Assembly: GCF_002806975.1 (NCBI RefSeq)
Contig: NZ_NIHD01000011.1
Coordinates: 1 to 64,000, forward strand
DNA from: Marinobacter aromaticivorans
GTDB taxonomy: Bacteria > Pseudomonadota > Gammaproteobacteria > Pseudomonadales > Oleiphilaceae
Length of the DNA: 64,000 bases
Reading direction: 5' to 3'
Shown in pieces: positions 26,028 through 35,932 of the stretch. The translations under genes were made by a program, and so were the position numbers. The first letter of the stretch is position 1. Every line of letters begins with the position of its first letter. The notes beneath the pieces were generated by a model. The model was not told where the DNA came from, did no database searches, and saw only the letters and a program-made list of their open reading frames with translations.

Positions 26028-26949
26028 TCTTCGACATCTCCCGGCTCTGGAAGCGGTGGAACAATATAATCGGCACCAACAGCAGTGCCAGCATGACAAT
26101 GGCCAGAGCCGAGGCCACAGGCCAGTCGCGGTTGTTGAAGAACTCTTCCCACAAGACCTTACCGATCATCAGCGTATCCGGCCCACCCAACAGTTCAGGG
26201 ATCACAAACTCGCCCACAGCAGGGATGAATACCAGCATGCAGCCCGCCAGAATGCCGGCCCTGGATAAAGGCAGGGTAATAGCCCAGAAAGTGGTAAGGC
26301 TGCGGCAGCCCAGGTCTGATGCGGCTTCCAGCAGGCGCAGGTCCAGCTTCACCAGGTTGGTAAAAATGGGCAGCACCATAAACGGCAGATAGGCATAGGT
26401 AATGCCCAGAATCACCGCAAAGTTGGTGTTCAGCATTTTCAGCGGTTCGTCGATCAGCCCCAGCCAGAGCAATAAGCTGTTCAGCAACCCCTGATTGCCG
26501 AGAATGCCCATCCAGGCGTAAACCCGAATCAGGAACGAGGTCCATGAGGGCAGCATAACCAGCAGCAAAAACACCAGTTGCCAGTGCTTTGGTGCCCGAG
26601 CCATGGCATAGGCCATGGGGTAGCCGATCAGCAGGCAGGCAACCGTAGCCATAAAGGCGGTTTTTACCGAGCCCCAATAAGCTGCTACGTACAGGCTGTC
26701 GGACAGCAGGAACAGGTAGTTACCGAAGTTCACCACCACCGACAGAGTGTTCTCGGCCACCCGGAACACCGGCTCGTAAGGCGGTATGGCCATAACAGCC
26801 GAGGTCAGGCTGATTTTCAGGATCAGCGCGAACGGCAGCAGAAAGAACAGCAACAGCCACACGAACGGAATGCCAAACAGCACCCGGCGGTGGAACAGCA
26901 AGGTACGCACCCGCGCCGTCAAAGGCGCAGGAACCGGATTCCCGTTCAT
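26020..26949 (-). CDS. potH: Spermidine/putrescine ABC importer permease PotH
   Basis: The 309-residue permease starts MNGNPVPAPLTARVRT and has about six helices. Its first transmembrane segment is FGIPFVWLLLFFLLPFALIL, and the EAA loop is LLEAASDLGCRSLTTFWAITLP near residue 215. It overlaps potI by eight bases and follows potG by four, so the pot genes are tightly coupled. An upstream in-frame extension inside potG is not used. The family is clear; whether it prefers putrescine or spermidine is not decided by this subunit. Confidence 0.93.
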   Translation of the reverse strand: MNGNPVPAPLTARVRTLLFHRRVLFGIPFVWLLLFFLLPFALILKISLTSAVMAIPPYEPVFRVAENTLSVVVNFGNYLFLLSDSLYVAAYWGSVKTAFMATVACLLIGYPMAYAMARAPKHWQLVFLLLVMLPSWTSFLIRVYAWMGILGNQGLLNSLLLWLGLIDEPLKMLNTNFAVILGITYAYLPFMVLPIFTNLVKLDLRLLEAASDLGCRSLTTFWAITLPLSRAGILAGCMLVFIPAVGEFVIPELLGGPDTLMIGKVLWEEFFNNRDWPVASALAIVMLALLLVPIILFHRFQSREMSKNG

Positions 26950-26953
26950 GGCA

Positions 26954-28072
26954 TTAATTCCAAAGCAGGATGGGGCTGGAGGCTTCCCAGGAAACGAACA
27001 CACTGTCGCCCCAGGTTGGCCGTTCACCACGGCGCTCCACGTTCGCCATGGTGGCCTGCACACGTTTGCCGCTGGCCAGCTTCACGTAGTACGAGGTGAT
27101 GTCGCCCAGGTACGCGATGTTCTCCACCGTACCCTGGCTCCAGTTGAACTCACCTTCGGGCTTGTCGGGCGTCAGGTAGATTTTCTCCGGGCGCAGGGCT
27201 ATCAGCGTGTTGGTGTTTTCCGCCGGAGTGGTTACGCCGCGATCAATAAATACCTGTGCATCGAGAAGCCCACTGGATAACAGGATACTGTCGGAGTTGT
27301 CTTCCTCGATGCTGGCCTCAAAGATATTCACCGAGCCAATAAACTCTGCCGTCATGCGGCTGTTCGGGCTTTCGTAAATATCGATGGGTGAGCCCACCTG
27401 CGCAATCTGTCCAAAGGACATAATGGCAATGCGGCTGGCCATGGTCATGGCCTCTTCCTGATCGTGGGTCACCATCAGGCAAGTGGCGCCCACTTTTTCC
27501 AGAATATCCACCAGCTCAAGCTGCATTTCTGTGCGCAGCTTTTTATCCAGCGCACCCATAGGCTCATCCAGAAGCAGCAGTTTGGGGCGTTTTGCCAGTG
27601 AGCGAGCCAGTGCAACCCGCTGCTGTTGGCCACCGGAAAGCTGCTGGGGCCGACGCTTGGCGTAGGGCTCCATTTTTACCAGCTTGAGCATGGCCGCCAC
27701 GCGATCGCGAATCTCGTCCTTTGGCAGCTTGTCCTGTTTCAGGCCCATGGCGATGTTCTGCTCCACGGTCATGTGCGGGAACAGTGCGTAGGACTGAAAC
27801 ATCATGTTGGTCGGGCGCAGATAGGGGGGCAGGGCGGTTATATCCTGACCGTCCAGTACGATGCGGCCGCCGTCTGGGGTCTCAAAGCCAGCCAGCATAC
27901 GCAGCAGTGTGGACTTGCCAGAGCCGGAGCCGCCCAGAAGCGCGAATATCTCGCCCTTGTGGATGTCCAGGTTTACGTCATCCACCGCCAGTGTGCTGTC
28001 AAAGCTTTTTGATACGCCACGAATACTGAGTAACACCTCCGCTTTCGCGGAGGTGTTGATGCCGTTAACCAC
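26954..28072 (-). CDS. potG: Spermidine/putrescine ABC importer ATP-binding protein PotG
   Basis: The 372-residue ATPase has an N-terminal nucleotide-binding domain with Walker A GGSGSGKST, signature LSGGQQQRVALARSL, Walker B LLLLDEPMGALD and switch His MVTHDQEEAM. A C-terminal TOBE-type regulatory domain lies after residue about 245 (IALRPEKIYL). It appears to start at GTG only four bases after the potF stop; the nearest AAGGG is too close to be a normal ribosome site, so translation is probably coupled to potF. An 11-bp hairpin lies in codons 6-14, listed separately. Confidence 0.92.
   Translation of the reverse strand: MVNGINTSAKAEVLLSIRGVSKSFDSTLAVDDVNLDIHKGEIFALLGGSGSGKSTLLRMLAGFETPDGGRIVLDGQDITALPPYLRPTNMMFQSYALFPHMTVEQNIAMGLKQDKLPKDEIRDRVAAMLKLVKMEPYAKRRPQQLSGGQQQRVALARSLAKRPKLLLLDEPMGALDKKLRTEMQLELVDILEKVGATCLMVTHDQEEAMTMASRIAIMSFGQIAQVGSPIDIYESPNSRMTAEFIGSVNIFEASIEEDNSDSILLSSGLLDAQVFIDRGVTTPAENTNTLIALRPEKIYLTPDKPEGEFNWSQGTVENIAYLGDITSYYVKLASGKRVQATMANVERRGERPTWGDSVFVSWEASSPILLWN
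28032..28057 (-). other. Perfect 11-bp GNRA-loop hairpin inside the first codons of potG
   Basis: On the coding (-) strand AACACCTCCGC, loop GAAA, then GCGGAGGTGTT form a perfect stem 15-41 bases after the potG start. It holds no T-run. At the junction of the binding-protein gene and the ATPase gene it could protect the potF message and reduce potG initiation. The GGAGG ribosome-site sequence is buried in its 3' arm. Confidence 0.55.
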
Positions 28073-28076
28073 GCCC

Positions 28077-29183
28077 TTAACGCCCGGACTTCACACTGGT
28101 CCAGGTGCGGGTCATCAGGCGCTGAGTGTCCTGAGGCCGACCTTCCATGATGTAGAGCTTTTTCATCACATCATCCGTGGGGTAGATGCTGGTGTCGTTA
28201 AGGATTTCTGCATCCACAAATTCATCGGCTGCCTTGTTCGGGTTGGCGTACCACACATAGTTGGTCACCTCCGCGATGATTTCCGGCTGCATCAGAAAGT
28301 TGATCAGCTTGTGGGCATTCTCAACGTTCGGTGCGCCGGCAGGGATGGTCATCATATCGAACCACAACACCGCGCCCTCTTTGGGGATGGTGTAGCGGAT
28401 TTCGTTACCGTTTTTGGCTTCCTCGGCACGGGCAGCCGCCTGCAGAATGTCGCCGGAATAGCCGGCAGCTACGCACAGGTCGCCATTAGCCAGATCGCCA
28501 ATGTAGCGGGAGGAGTGGAAGTAGGTGATGTTCGGCCGCACGGCCTTGATCACGTCGCCACCCTTTTTGATGTCCTCGGCCTTGTTGCTGTTCGGGTCCA
28601 GGCCTGCGTAGGCCATGGCGGCCCGCACCATTTCTTCACCGGAATCCAGCATGGCAATGCCACAGCCGCCTTCGGCCAGTTTGGCCGTTACTTCCGGGTC
28701 AAACACCAGGGCCCAGGAATCGGTGGGGGCGGTGTCGCCCAGTATTTTCTGGATGCGGCCAGCGTTGTAGCCGTAGCCGTTGGTTCCCCACAGATAGGGG
28801 ATGGAGAACTGGCTGCCCGGGTCCACTTTTTCCAGCTGGGCCATCAGGTCCGGGTTCAGGTTGACCATGTTGGGCAGTTTGGTGTGATCCAGTGCCACAA
28901 AGGCCTTGGCGGAGATCTGCTTGGCAACGTAGTGGTTGGAAGGCACCACCAGGTCGTAGCCGGAGCGGCCAGACAGCAGCGCGGCTTCCAGCACCTCGTT
29001 ACTGTCGTAAACGTCGTAAACAACCTTTATGCCGGTTTCTTTGGTGAACTTCGCCAGGGTGTCCTCGGCGATGTAGTCGGACCAGTTATACACACGCACT
29101 TCTTCCGCCGCGATTGCGGAAGAGGCACACAGAGACAGAGCAACGGAGGCGGCCAGCGCCTGTGGCTTACACAACTTGAACAT
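28077..29183 (-). CDS. potF: Putrescine/spermidine periplasmic binding protein PotF
   Basis: This 368-residue protein is secreted to the periplasm: signal peptide MFKLCKPQALAASVALSLCA with cleavage after the Ala-rich end (SSAIAA). The mature start EEVRVYNWSDYIAEDTL is a hallmark of PotF/PotD, as is YDVYDSNEVLEAALLSGRSGYDLVVPSN (shown in part). Start choice: the internal ATG gives the signal peptide directly; an upstream in-frame ATG would add twelve residues. It heads the operon potF-potG-potH-potI. No polyamine catabolic gene is next to it. Confidence 0.93.
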   Translation of the reverse strand: MFKLCKPQALAASVALSLCASSAIAAEEVRVYNWSDYIAEDTLAKFTKETGIKVVYDVYDSNEVLEAALLSGRSGYDLVVPSNHYVAKQISAKAFVALDHTKLPNMVNLNPDLMAQLEKVDPGSQFSIPYLWGTNGYGYNAGRIQKILGDTAPTDSWALVFDPEVTAKLAEGGCGIAMLDSGEEMVRAAMAYAGLDPNSNKAEDIKKGGDVIKAVRPNITYFHSSRYIGDLANGDLCVAAGYSGDILQAAARAEEAKNGNEIRYTIPKEGAVLWFDMMTIPAGAPNVENAHKLINFLMQPEIIAEVTNYVWYANPNKAADEFVDAEILNDTSIYPTDDVMKKLYIMEGRPQDTQRLMTRTWTSVKSGR

Positions 29184-29453
29184 TGGATTACGTCCCTCAC
29201 TGAAAAGGGATGGATACAAAGCGTGCAGGACGCACGCGGTGTTGTGCAGGTCTGCTGAGGGAAGGCCGCGGATGCGGCTCCTTTGAGGCTTGTCCTGGAA
29301 ACGGTGGTCGAGCTGGCTGCTTAATGGACCGACCGTATTCGCGCGATATTTATCACGAGAATGCGGGGGGCGCTACAAAAATCTGACGAGGGTGTGCGGG
29401 GGTTATACGTATGAGGGTCTGGTGATTTCAGAGCAGGCCCCCACAGTGCCCGG

Positions 29454-29586
29454 CTAATAGCCCTGATTTGCGTGAATTTCCGTTGTGTCGTAAAGCGCAA
29501 CACCCGTATCGGAAGCGTCGATCAACAAGCCGGTCCCGGCGCACCCCGGAATAACGGCCTCCGCCGATTAGTCCGATGGTTTTCAT
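29454..29586 (-). pseudogene. Remnant of an aspartate/glutamate racemase family gene
   Basis: A strong ribosome site (AGGAGG, four bases before ATG) precedes MKTIGLIGGG, the usual first residues of aspartate racemase (RacD family). About 30 bases later a different frame reads AVIPGCAGTGLLID, then ASDTGVALYDTTEIHA and a stop; this matches the C-terminal active-site Cys segment and the DTTxIHA motif that end these proteins. About 180 internal codons are missing and the two ends are out of frame. A deletion has left the two ends of the gene. Confidence 0.8.
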
Positions 29587-29603
29587 AATTCCTCCTCGTG
29601 TGC

Positions 29604-32348
29604 TTATTGCCAGCCAAAGCGCCTTATGTAGTAGCGCTTCATCAGCGATGTCAGCAAGGCATAGCTGAACAGGATTCCCAGAAGCCACACAAAATAAGGC
29701 CAGGGCAGTGGCTGTAACTTGAAATAGTCGGCCAGCGGGCCCATCGGCAGAAATATGCCTATGGCCATAATGATCAGTGTTGCAGATATCAGAGGCCAGG
29801 CGGCGCGGCTTTCAATGAACGCGATTTTGGGCGTGCGGATCATATGTACGATCAGTGTCTGCGTCAGCAGACCAACAACGAACCAGCCGGACTGGAACAG
29901 CGACTGATGTTCAGTGGCGTTGGCCTCGAACACGTACCACATGACGGCGAAGGTGACGACGTCGAGCACGGAGCTGATGGGGCCAAAAAACAGCATGAAA
30001 CGACCTATGCCTTCAGGGTTCCATGCCAGTGGCTGGCTGACAAGCTCGGCATCCACAGTGTCGAAAGGGATGGCAATCTGCGAAATATCGTATAGCAGGT
30101 TCTGCACCAGTAAGTGCAGAGGCAACATCGGCAGAAAGGGAAGGAAGATACTGGCGATCAATACTGAAAAAACATTACCGAAGTTGGAGCTGGCCGCCAT
30201 ACGAATGTATTTCAGCATATTACTGAAGGTTTTTCGGCCTTCAATTACACCTTTTTCCAGCACCATCAGGCTGCGTTCCAGAAGAATGATGTCGGCTGCT
30301 TCCTTGGCGATGTCCACACCGCCATCCACCGAAATGCCAATGTCGGCTGCACGCAACGCAGGCGCATCGTTGATGCCGTCGCCCATAAAGCCAACGACGT
30401 GCCCATTATCCCGCAAGCAGCGAACGATGCGCTCCTTGTTCAGCGGCGAGAGTTTGGCAAAAATAGTGTTTTCCTCGACAGCGATTGCCAGTGCCGAGTC
30501 ATCCAGGGCATCAACCTGCGTGCCTAGCAGCAACCCATCACTCTTCAGCCCCACCTGACGGCAGACTTCAGCCGTAACCAGTTCATTATCGCCAGTGAGC
30601 ACCGTCACAACCACGCCGTGGGCCGCCAGTGCCTCAAGAGCAGGTGCTGTGGATTCCTTGGGTGGATCGAGAAACGCAACGTATCCGATCAACGTCAAAT
30701 CGCATTCGTCCGCTTTTGAGTAGACAGTCTGATGCGGCGGGATTTCCTTCATGGCGACGGCTACCACCCTCAGACCTTCTTCGTTCAGTCTCTGGGTGAT
30801 TTGCAGCAGACGCTGCCGTGCGTCCGCATCCAGCGGGTAGGTCTTGCCGTCATACCGCACCTGGGTGCATACACCGAACATCTCCTCCACTGCGCCTTTA
30901 CAGATCAGCTCGTGGTGATGTTCACGCTCGGATACCACCACTGACATTCGGCGACGTTCAAAATCGAAGGGAATTTCATCAATCTTGCGGTAATGCTCGG
31001 CGAGGCGCATCTCGGTTTTCAGCTCCACATGCTCCAGCACCGCGCGGTCCAGCAGGTTCTTCAGCCCGGTCTGGAAATAGCTGTTGAGGTAGGCAAAGCC
31101 CAGCACCTCATCGGACGCACGACCGGACACATCGGTATGGCGTTCCAGCGCAATCTTGTCCTGTGTGAGCGTGCCGGTTTTGTCGGTGCACAGCAGGTTC
31201 ATGGCACCGAAACTCTGAATCGCATCCAGGTGTTTCACAATCACCTTCTGCCGCGACAGGACCACCGCGCCGCGTGCCAATGTGGAGGTGACAATCATCG
31301 GCAGCATTTCCGGCGTAAGCCCGACCGCCACCGACAGTGCAAACAGGAACGCCTCGGGCCAGTCGCCCTTGGTAAAACCGTTGATGAGCAGCACCAGAGG
31401 TACCATCACCAGGGCGAAGCGAATCAGCAGCCAACTGACCTTATTTACGCCAACCTGAAATGCATTGGCATCGGCTTTACCGCTGGCACGGGTAACGCGG
31501 GTAGCCAGAGTGCCGAAATAGGTATCGTTGCCTGTGGCCAACACCAAGGCGCTGGCGGCACCTGAAATAATATTGGTGCCCATAAATGCCAGGTTGGCCA
31601 TTTCCATCGCCGAACCCGATTCAGAGCCCGGGAGTGCAAACTTTTCCACGGGCAGCGACTCTCCGGTCAGGGCTGACTGGCCCACAAACAAATCTGTTGC
31701 CGTCATTATCCGACAGTCCGCCGGAATCATGTCGCCTGCCGATAGTGTGATGATGTCACCCGGAACCAATTGCTTGAAAGGAATCTCAACGATTTCGCTT
31801 GTTACAGCCGGTGCTGCGGGATCCTGTTCCGCAGCAGCCTGCTCAATGCGCCGGCGCACGCTTGCAGTATTGCTGACCTGCTCTTTGAGCGTCAGCGCTG
31901 CACGGTTTGAGCGGCGCTCCTGAAAAAAACGGATTAACGTGGCCAGCACCACCATTGTGCTGATTACAGCGGTCGCCGGCAGATCGTTGGTGAAATACGA
32001 CACCAGCGCCAGAAGCGTCAGGAGCAGGTTGAACGGGTTGTTGTAACTCAGCCACAGATGCCGCCACCACGGCACTGGCCCTTCGTGCCCCAGCTCGTTC
32101 AGACCATATTGCTGGCGCAAGGCCTCTGCCTCTGAGTCGCTCAGGCCCTGAGTCGAGGTGCCGAAATGGGTGAGCAGATCCGGCAGATTGCTCCGGGCCT
32201 GGTCCACCAGTCGGCGGTTTAGCGTATCTGAGAGCCGCTCGCTGCGTTTGCTTCGTGACAGCGACTCAAGAATGGCTCGACGCCGAAACAGGTTGCTGTT
32301 TCGGCGTAGTTCCAAAAACCGGCCAAAATATTGTCTGAAGCTGTTCAT
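29604..32348 (-). CDS. mgtA: P-type Mg2+-importing ATPase (MgtA/MgtB type)
   Basis: This 914-residue IIIB P-type ATPase is in the inner membrane. It has the dephosphorylation motif TGES (residues 228-231) and the phosphorylation motif LLCTDKTGTLT with Asp389. The hinge motif GDGINDAPALRAADIG is near 635-650, and there are about ten helices including six at the C terminus. Length and N-terminal pattern match MgtA/MgtB. It is expected to import Mg2+ under low Mg2+, but no PhoP box or Mg2+ leader is visible in the short (76-bp) gap before it. The ATG is at 32348. Confidence 0.9.
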   Translation of the reverse strand: MNSFRQYFGRFLELRRNSNLFRRRAILESLSRSKRSERLSDTLNRRLVDQARSNLPDLLTHFGTSTQGLSDSEAEALRQQYGLNELGHEGPVPWWRHLWLSYNNPFNLLLTLLALVSYFTNDLPATAVISTMVVLATLIRFFQERRSNRAALTLKEQVSNTASVRRRIEQAAAEQDPAAPAVTSEIVEIPFKQLVPGDIITLSAGDMIPADCRIMTATDLFVGQSALTGESLPVEKFALPGSESGSAMEMANLAFMGTNIISGAASALVLATGNDTYFGTLATRVTRASGKADANAFQVGVNKVSWLLIRFALVMVPLVLLINGFTKGDWPEAFLFALSVAVGLTPEMLPMIVTSTLARGAVVLSRQKVIVKHLDAIQSFGAMNLLCTDKTGTLTQDKIALERHTDVSGRASDEVLGFAYLNSYFQTGLKNLLDRAVLEHVELKTEMRLAEHYRKIDEIPFDFERRRMSVVVSEREHHHELICKGAVEEMFGVCTQVRYDGKTYPLDADARQRLLQITQRLNEEGLRVVAVAMKEIPPHQTVYSKADECDLTLIGYVAFLDPPKESTAPALEALAAHGVVVTVLTGDNELVTAEVCRQVGLKSDGLLLGTQVDALDDSALAIAVEENTIFAKLSPLNKERIVRCLRDNGHVVGFMGDGINDAPALRAADIGISVDGGVDIAKEAADIILLERSLMVLEKGVIEGRKTFSNMLKYIRMAASSNFGNVFSVLIASIFLPFLPMLPLHLLVQNLLYDISQIAIPFDTVDAELVSQPLAWNPEGIGRFMLFFGPISSVLDVVTFAVMWYVFEANATEHQSLFQSGWFVVGLLTQTLIVHMIRTPKIAFIESRAAWPLISATLIIMAIGIFLPMGPLADYFKLQPLPWPYFVWLLGILFSYALLTSLMKRYYIRRFGWQ

Positions 32349-32424
32349 GTTGTTTTGCCCGGCGCCTCGCTCTCTTGGTTATCACACTGATCATGTCAGC
32401 GGCGACGGAGTCCGGCAATAGCAA

Positions 32425-34050
32425 CTAGCCTGCAAACATCTTCTTCGCAAGCGGCAGACCCTTTAAGCCGCTTACGGCAATGGTCGTCAGCAGGCCACCC
32501 AGCATGGCGCCTACTACGCCGCAGGTCATGATGTCCTGGCCGGTGAGGTATAGGCCGGGGATGCGGGTTTTGGGTTTCAGCCAGTCCAGTTCGAAGCGGT
32601 CAGGGGTATGGTCCAGACCGTAGATCTCCCCTTCGCTGTAGCGGCAGAAGTAGTCGGTGGAAAGGGGCGTGGACAGTTCGTAGTAATCCACCTTGCCTTC
32701 CAGATGCGGGAATTTTTCATACAGTTTCGCAAGCAGGCGCTGGGCGTATTCCTCTTTCTTGGCTTCGTAATCGTCACCGCGCTTGCCCCAGGGTTTGTCG
32801 GCCCATTCTTCATACCACTCAAACGGGCCGGGTGCCACGATCTCGATGGTGGCGCGGCCAGGGTAGCGCTCGGAAAAACTGGGGTCTTTGGCAGAAGGAA
32901 ACGAAATATAGGTCAGCGGTATGTCGTTGGCCTCGGGGTCGTCCATGAAGTCCTGTATCTGCTTCTCGTAATTCGGGCCAGGGTAAATCCAGTAATTGGT
33001 TTTTGGCAGCCCCAGATTCTCGGCGGTATCCTGCAGGCCGATATACAGGCAGTTGCTGGCCATGGAGCGTTTAACGGTTTTCAGCTTGTCTTGATAGTAG
33101 CTCCATTCTGGCGCATCTTTGGGCAGCAGCTTGTTGAAGGTGTTGAACACGCCGGCGTTGCTGATAACCAGTGGTGAGCGTATCTCGGCGCCGTCGGCCA
33201 TGCGGACACCTACAGCCTTGCCCTTCTCGATCAGAAGGCTGGTTACATCGGCGTATGTGAATACTTCACCGCCGCTTTGCTGAACCACCGGAATGATGGT
33301 CTTTGCCATTTCAGAAGCACCGCCAATCGGGTAGTAGCCACCGTGCAGGTAATGGCGCGCGATCAGCGAGTGAATAATGAAGCTGGACTGTGCCGGTGGC
33401 AGGCCGTTGTCGCCCCACTGGCCGGTAAGCACGGCGATCAGTTCCTGGTTACCGGTAATGCCCTCCAGCACCTCGCGGGTAGGTTTGTTGAGAAACTCCG
33501 GAGCCCGGCGCTTGGTGAGCATGCTCAGCGGGCCGGCAGCCAGATCTGGCAGAACCTTGCCCAGCACGATGCCCGGCATGGCCTTGGAAACCTGACGCAG
33601 GTAATCCATATAGGTGTCGATGGCTTTTTCCTCTTCCGGGAACGCTTTGATCAGTTCCGCCCGGAATGCATCGGGTCCGGCAACCAGATCCACGTGTTTG
33701 TCGCCCAGGAAAATACGGTCGTAATGTGCATCCATCGGTGCCCAATGCAGTTGGCCGTCGGTGATGTAATCGAACAACCGCCTGGCCATGGTGTGATCTG
33801 CACCCATGTCGCCAATATAGTGCACGCCTACATCCCACTCGTAGCCGTTCCGGTCGTAGCTGTGGGTGAAGCCGCCGGCGGTGTAGTGCTGTTCAAGAAC
33901 CAGAACCTTTTTGCCCATTTTGCTCATGCAGGCAGCGGCAGTCAGGCCGCCGATGCCGGAGCCGATAATAATGGCATCGTAGGGACCGTTCAGGCGGTTT
34001 TCACGATAGCGTCTGCCAACGCGGATGGTGCTGGGTTTGGGGCTGCTCAT
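32425..34050 (-). CDS. CrtI/retinol-saturase-like FAD-dependent oxidoreductase
   Basis: The 541-residue protein has the N-terminal dinucleotide motif IIIGSGIGGLTAAACMSKMG and the CrtI/RetSat pattern VLVLEQHYTAGGFTHSYDRNG. Another segment is GVHYIGDMG, and the C terminus has the FAD motif TGQDIMTCGVVGAMLGG. The family includes phytoene desaturases and all-trans-retinol 13,14-reductases; bacterial members of this subgroup are uncharacterised and may saturate or desaturate an isoprenoid or lipid. No carotenoid synthesis genes are present. It shares the strand of the downstream acyl-CoA synthetase gene but a terminator lies between them. Confidence 0.82.
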   Translation of the reverse strand: MSSPKPSTIRVGRRYRENRLNGPYDAIIIGSGIGGLTAAACMSKMGKKVLVLEQHYTAGGFTHSYDRNGYEWDVGVHYIGDMGADHTMARRLFDYITDGQLHWAPMDAHYDRIFLGDKHVDLVAGPDAFRAELIKAFPEEEKAIDTYMDYLRQVSKAMPGIVLGKVLPDLAAGPLSMLTKRRAPEFLNKPTREVLEGITGNQELIAVLTGQWGDNGLPPAQSSFIIHSLIARHYLHGGYYPIGGASEMAKTIIPVVQQSGGEVFTYADVTSLLIEKGKAVGVRMADGAEIRSPLVISNAGVFNTFNKLLPKDAPEWSYYQDKLKTVKRSMASNCLYIGLQDTAENLGLPKTNYWIYPGPNYEKQIQDFMDDPEANDIPLTYISFPSAKDPSFSERYPGRATIEIVAPGPFEWYEEWADKPWGKRGDDYEAKKEEYAQRLLAKLYEKFPHLEGKVDYYELSTPLSTDYFCRYSEGEIYGLDHTPDRFELDWLKPKTRIPGLYLTGQDIMTCGVVGAMLGGLLTTIAVSGLKGLPLAKKMFAG

Positions 34051-34133
34051 GGGGTTAAGTCCTGTTGTGATTGTTGTTGCGCGTCAGATCGGTAGCCGCA
34101 CAGTTTGCAGTAGTCAGGCAGGTTTTCAAAGGC

Positions 34134-34170
34134 AAAAAAAGCCCCGGGCTCAGCGATGAGTACCGGGGCT
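34134..34170 (-). terminator. Terminator of the liu operon (leftward)
   Basis: AGCCCCGG (34140-34147) pairs with CCGGGGCT (34163-34170). On the - strand the second arm is followed by a run of T (34134-34140 as A on the + strand). It stands 26 bp after the stop of the acyl-CoA synthetase gene. Confidence 0.88.
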
Positions 34171-34195
34171 CGGAGATGGGAGGTGTGCAGGCTTT

Positions 34196-35881
34196 TTATT
34201 TCAGCCCCATTTCCTCAATGGAAATTTCCCGCATCTTGAACTTCTGGATCTTGCCGGTCACTGTCATCGGGAATTCATCCACGAATTTGTAGTTCCGGGG
34301 GATCTTGAAGTGGGCGATCTTGCCTTTGCAGAAGGCTATCAGGTCGTCGGCATCCACCGGGTCTGCATCGGGGCGCAGTTTTACCCAGGCAATCAGCTCT
34401 TCGCCATACTTTTCATCGGGAATACCGGTTACCTGAACTTCCTCAATGGAAGGGTGGGTGTAAAGGAATTCCTCCACCTCTTTCGGGTAGATGTTCTCAC
34501 CGCCACGAATCACCATGTCCTTGATGCGACCAACAATCTGGATATAGCCTTCTTCGTCCATGGTGGCCAAGTCGCCTGTATGCATCCAGCCGGAGGCGTC
34601 GATGGCTTCCCGGGTTTTTTCTTCGTTGTTCCAGTACTTCAGCATCACGCTGTAGCCGCGGGTACACAGCTCGCCAATTTCGCCACGGGGCAGTACGTTA
34701 CCGGTTCCCGGGTCAACGATTTTGGTTTCCAGGTGGGGCTGGGTCCGGCCCACGGTGGTTACCTGCTTTTCGAACGGATCGAGGGAACTGGTTTGCGTGG
34801 ATACCGGGCTGGTTTCGGTCATGCCGTAGGCGATCTGAACTTCTTTCATGTTCATCTTGCCGTTGACCTTCTTCATCACCTCTGCCGGGCAGATGGAACC
34901 CGCCATGATGCCGGTGCGCAGGGTTGAGAGATCGTAGGATTCGAATTCCGGCTCGGCCAGTTCTGCGATGAACATGGTAGGCACACCATAGAGTGCGGTG
35001 GCCTTTTCCTGATGGACAGCCTGCAGAACCGCTTTGGGCTCAAAGCCCTCGCCCGGGTAAATCATGGTGGAGCCGTGGGTGATGCAGCCCAGGTTGCCCA
35101 TGACCATGCCGAAGCAGTGGTAAAGGGGCACGGGAATAACCAGCCGGTCTTTCTCGGTCAGAAGCTGGCTTTCACCCACAAAGAATCCGTTGTTCAGGAT
35201 GTTGTGATGGGTGAGGGTAGCGCCTTTGGGATTGCCGGTTGTGCCCGAGGTGAACTGGATGTTGATGGGGTCATCGAACTGAAGCTCGCCCTGCACCTTG
35301 TCCACTTCTTCCTGGCTGACTTTGCGGGCAAAGCCGGTAAATTCTTCCCAGCTCCACATGCCGGCGTGCTTTTCTGTATCCAGGTTGATCACCGCACGCA
35401 GATCGGAAAGCCGCTGGGACTTGATCTTGCCTGGAGTGCTGGCTTTCAGTTCAGGTGCCAGTTCATAAAGTGTTTTTCGGTAGTCAGAGGCTTTGAAGCT
35501 GTCTGCAGTTACCAGCACGCTGATGCCCGCCAGGTTCATGGCGTATTCCAGTTCGTGCATGCCATAGGCCGGGTTGATATTGACCAGAATGGCGCCCACT
35601 TTGGCGGTGGCAAACTGGGTAACCGTCCACTCGTAGCGGTTGGGTGCCCAGATGCCCACGCGGTCACCACGTTTGACGCCAATGGCGAGAAAAGCCCGTG
35701 CTGCTTCGTTGACCTTGGCAACGAACTCTTTGTAAGTCCAGCGAATGTCCTGATGCAGGCACACCAGGGCTTCGGTATCGGGATATTTATCAGCGGTGCG
35801 ATCAAGCATTTCGCCGATGGTCATGCCCAGCAGTGGTGTTTCGGAGGTACCGCTGGTGTAGCTTGGAAGAGTCTGGTTCAT
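34196..35881 (-). CDS. Acyl-CoA synthetase (AMP-forming), last gene of the liu operon
   Basis: This 561-residue ANL enzyme has the ATP/AMP motif [18 protein letters not shown] near residue 205. The adenylate motif is [10 protein letters not shown], near 345. The hinge and CoA region is [27 protein letters not shown] (shown in part), near 440, and the catalytic lysine is in [12 protein letters not shown] at the C terminus. GGAGG lies six bases before the ATG. It lies in the same leftward operon as liuE and ends with a terminator, so a short or branched acyl acid, for example isovalerate, 3-methylcrotonate or acetoacetate, is likely. The exact substrate is not decided by sequence. Confidence 0.9.
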   Translation of the reverse strand: MNQTLPSYTSGTSETPLLGMTIGEMLDRTADKYPDTEALVCLHQDIRWTYKEFVAKVNEAARAFLAIGVKRGDRVGIWAPNRYEWTVTQFATAKVGAILVNINPAYGMHELEYAMNLAGISVLVTADSFKASDYRKTLYELAPELKASTPGKIKSQRLSDLRAVINLDTEKHAGMWSWEEFTGFARKVSQEEVDKVQGELQFDDPINIQFTSGTTGNPKGATLTHHNILNNGFFVGESQLLTEKDRLVIPVPLYHCFGMVMGNLGCITHGSTMIYPGEGFEPKAVLQAVHQEKATALYGVPTMFIAELAEPEFESYDLSTLRTGIMAGSICPAEVMKKVNGKMNMKEVQIAYGMTETSPVSTQTSSLDPFEKQVTTVGRTQPHLETKIVDPGTGNVLPRGEIGELCTRGYSVMLKYWNNEEKTREAIDASGWMHTGDLATMDEEGYIQIVGRIKDMVIRGGENIYPKEVEEFLYTHPSIEEVQVTGIPDEKYGEELIAWVKLRPDADPVDADDLIAFCKGKIAHFKIPRNYKFVDEFPMTVTGKIQKFKMREISIEEMGLK

Positions 35882-35932
35882 TGTCTGCCTCCATTTGTTT
35901 TTGTCGTCGAGGTCTGGGATTTGTTGAGTCGG

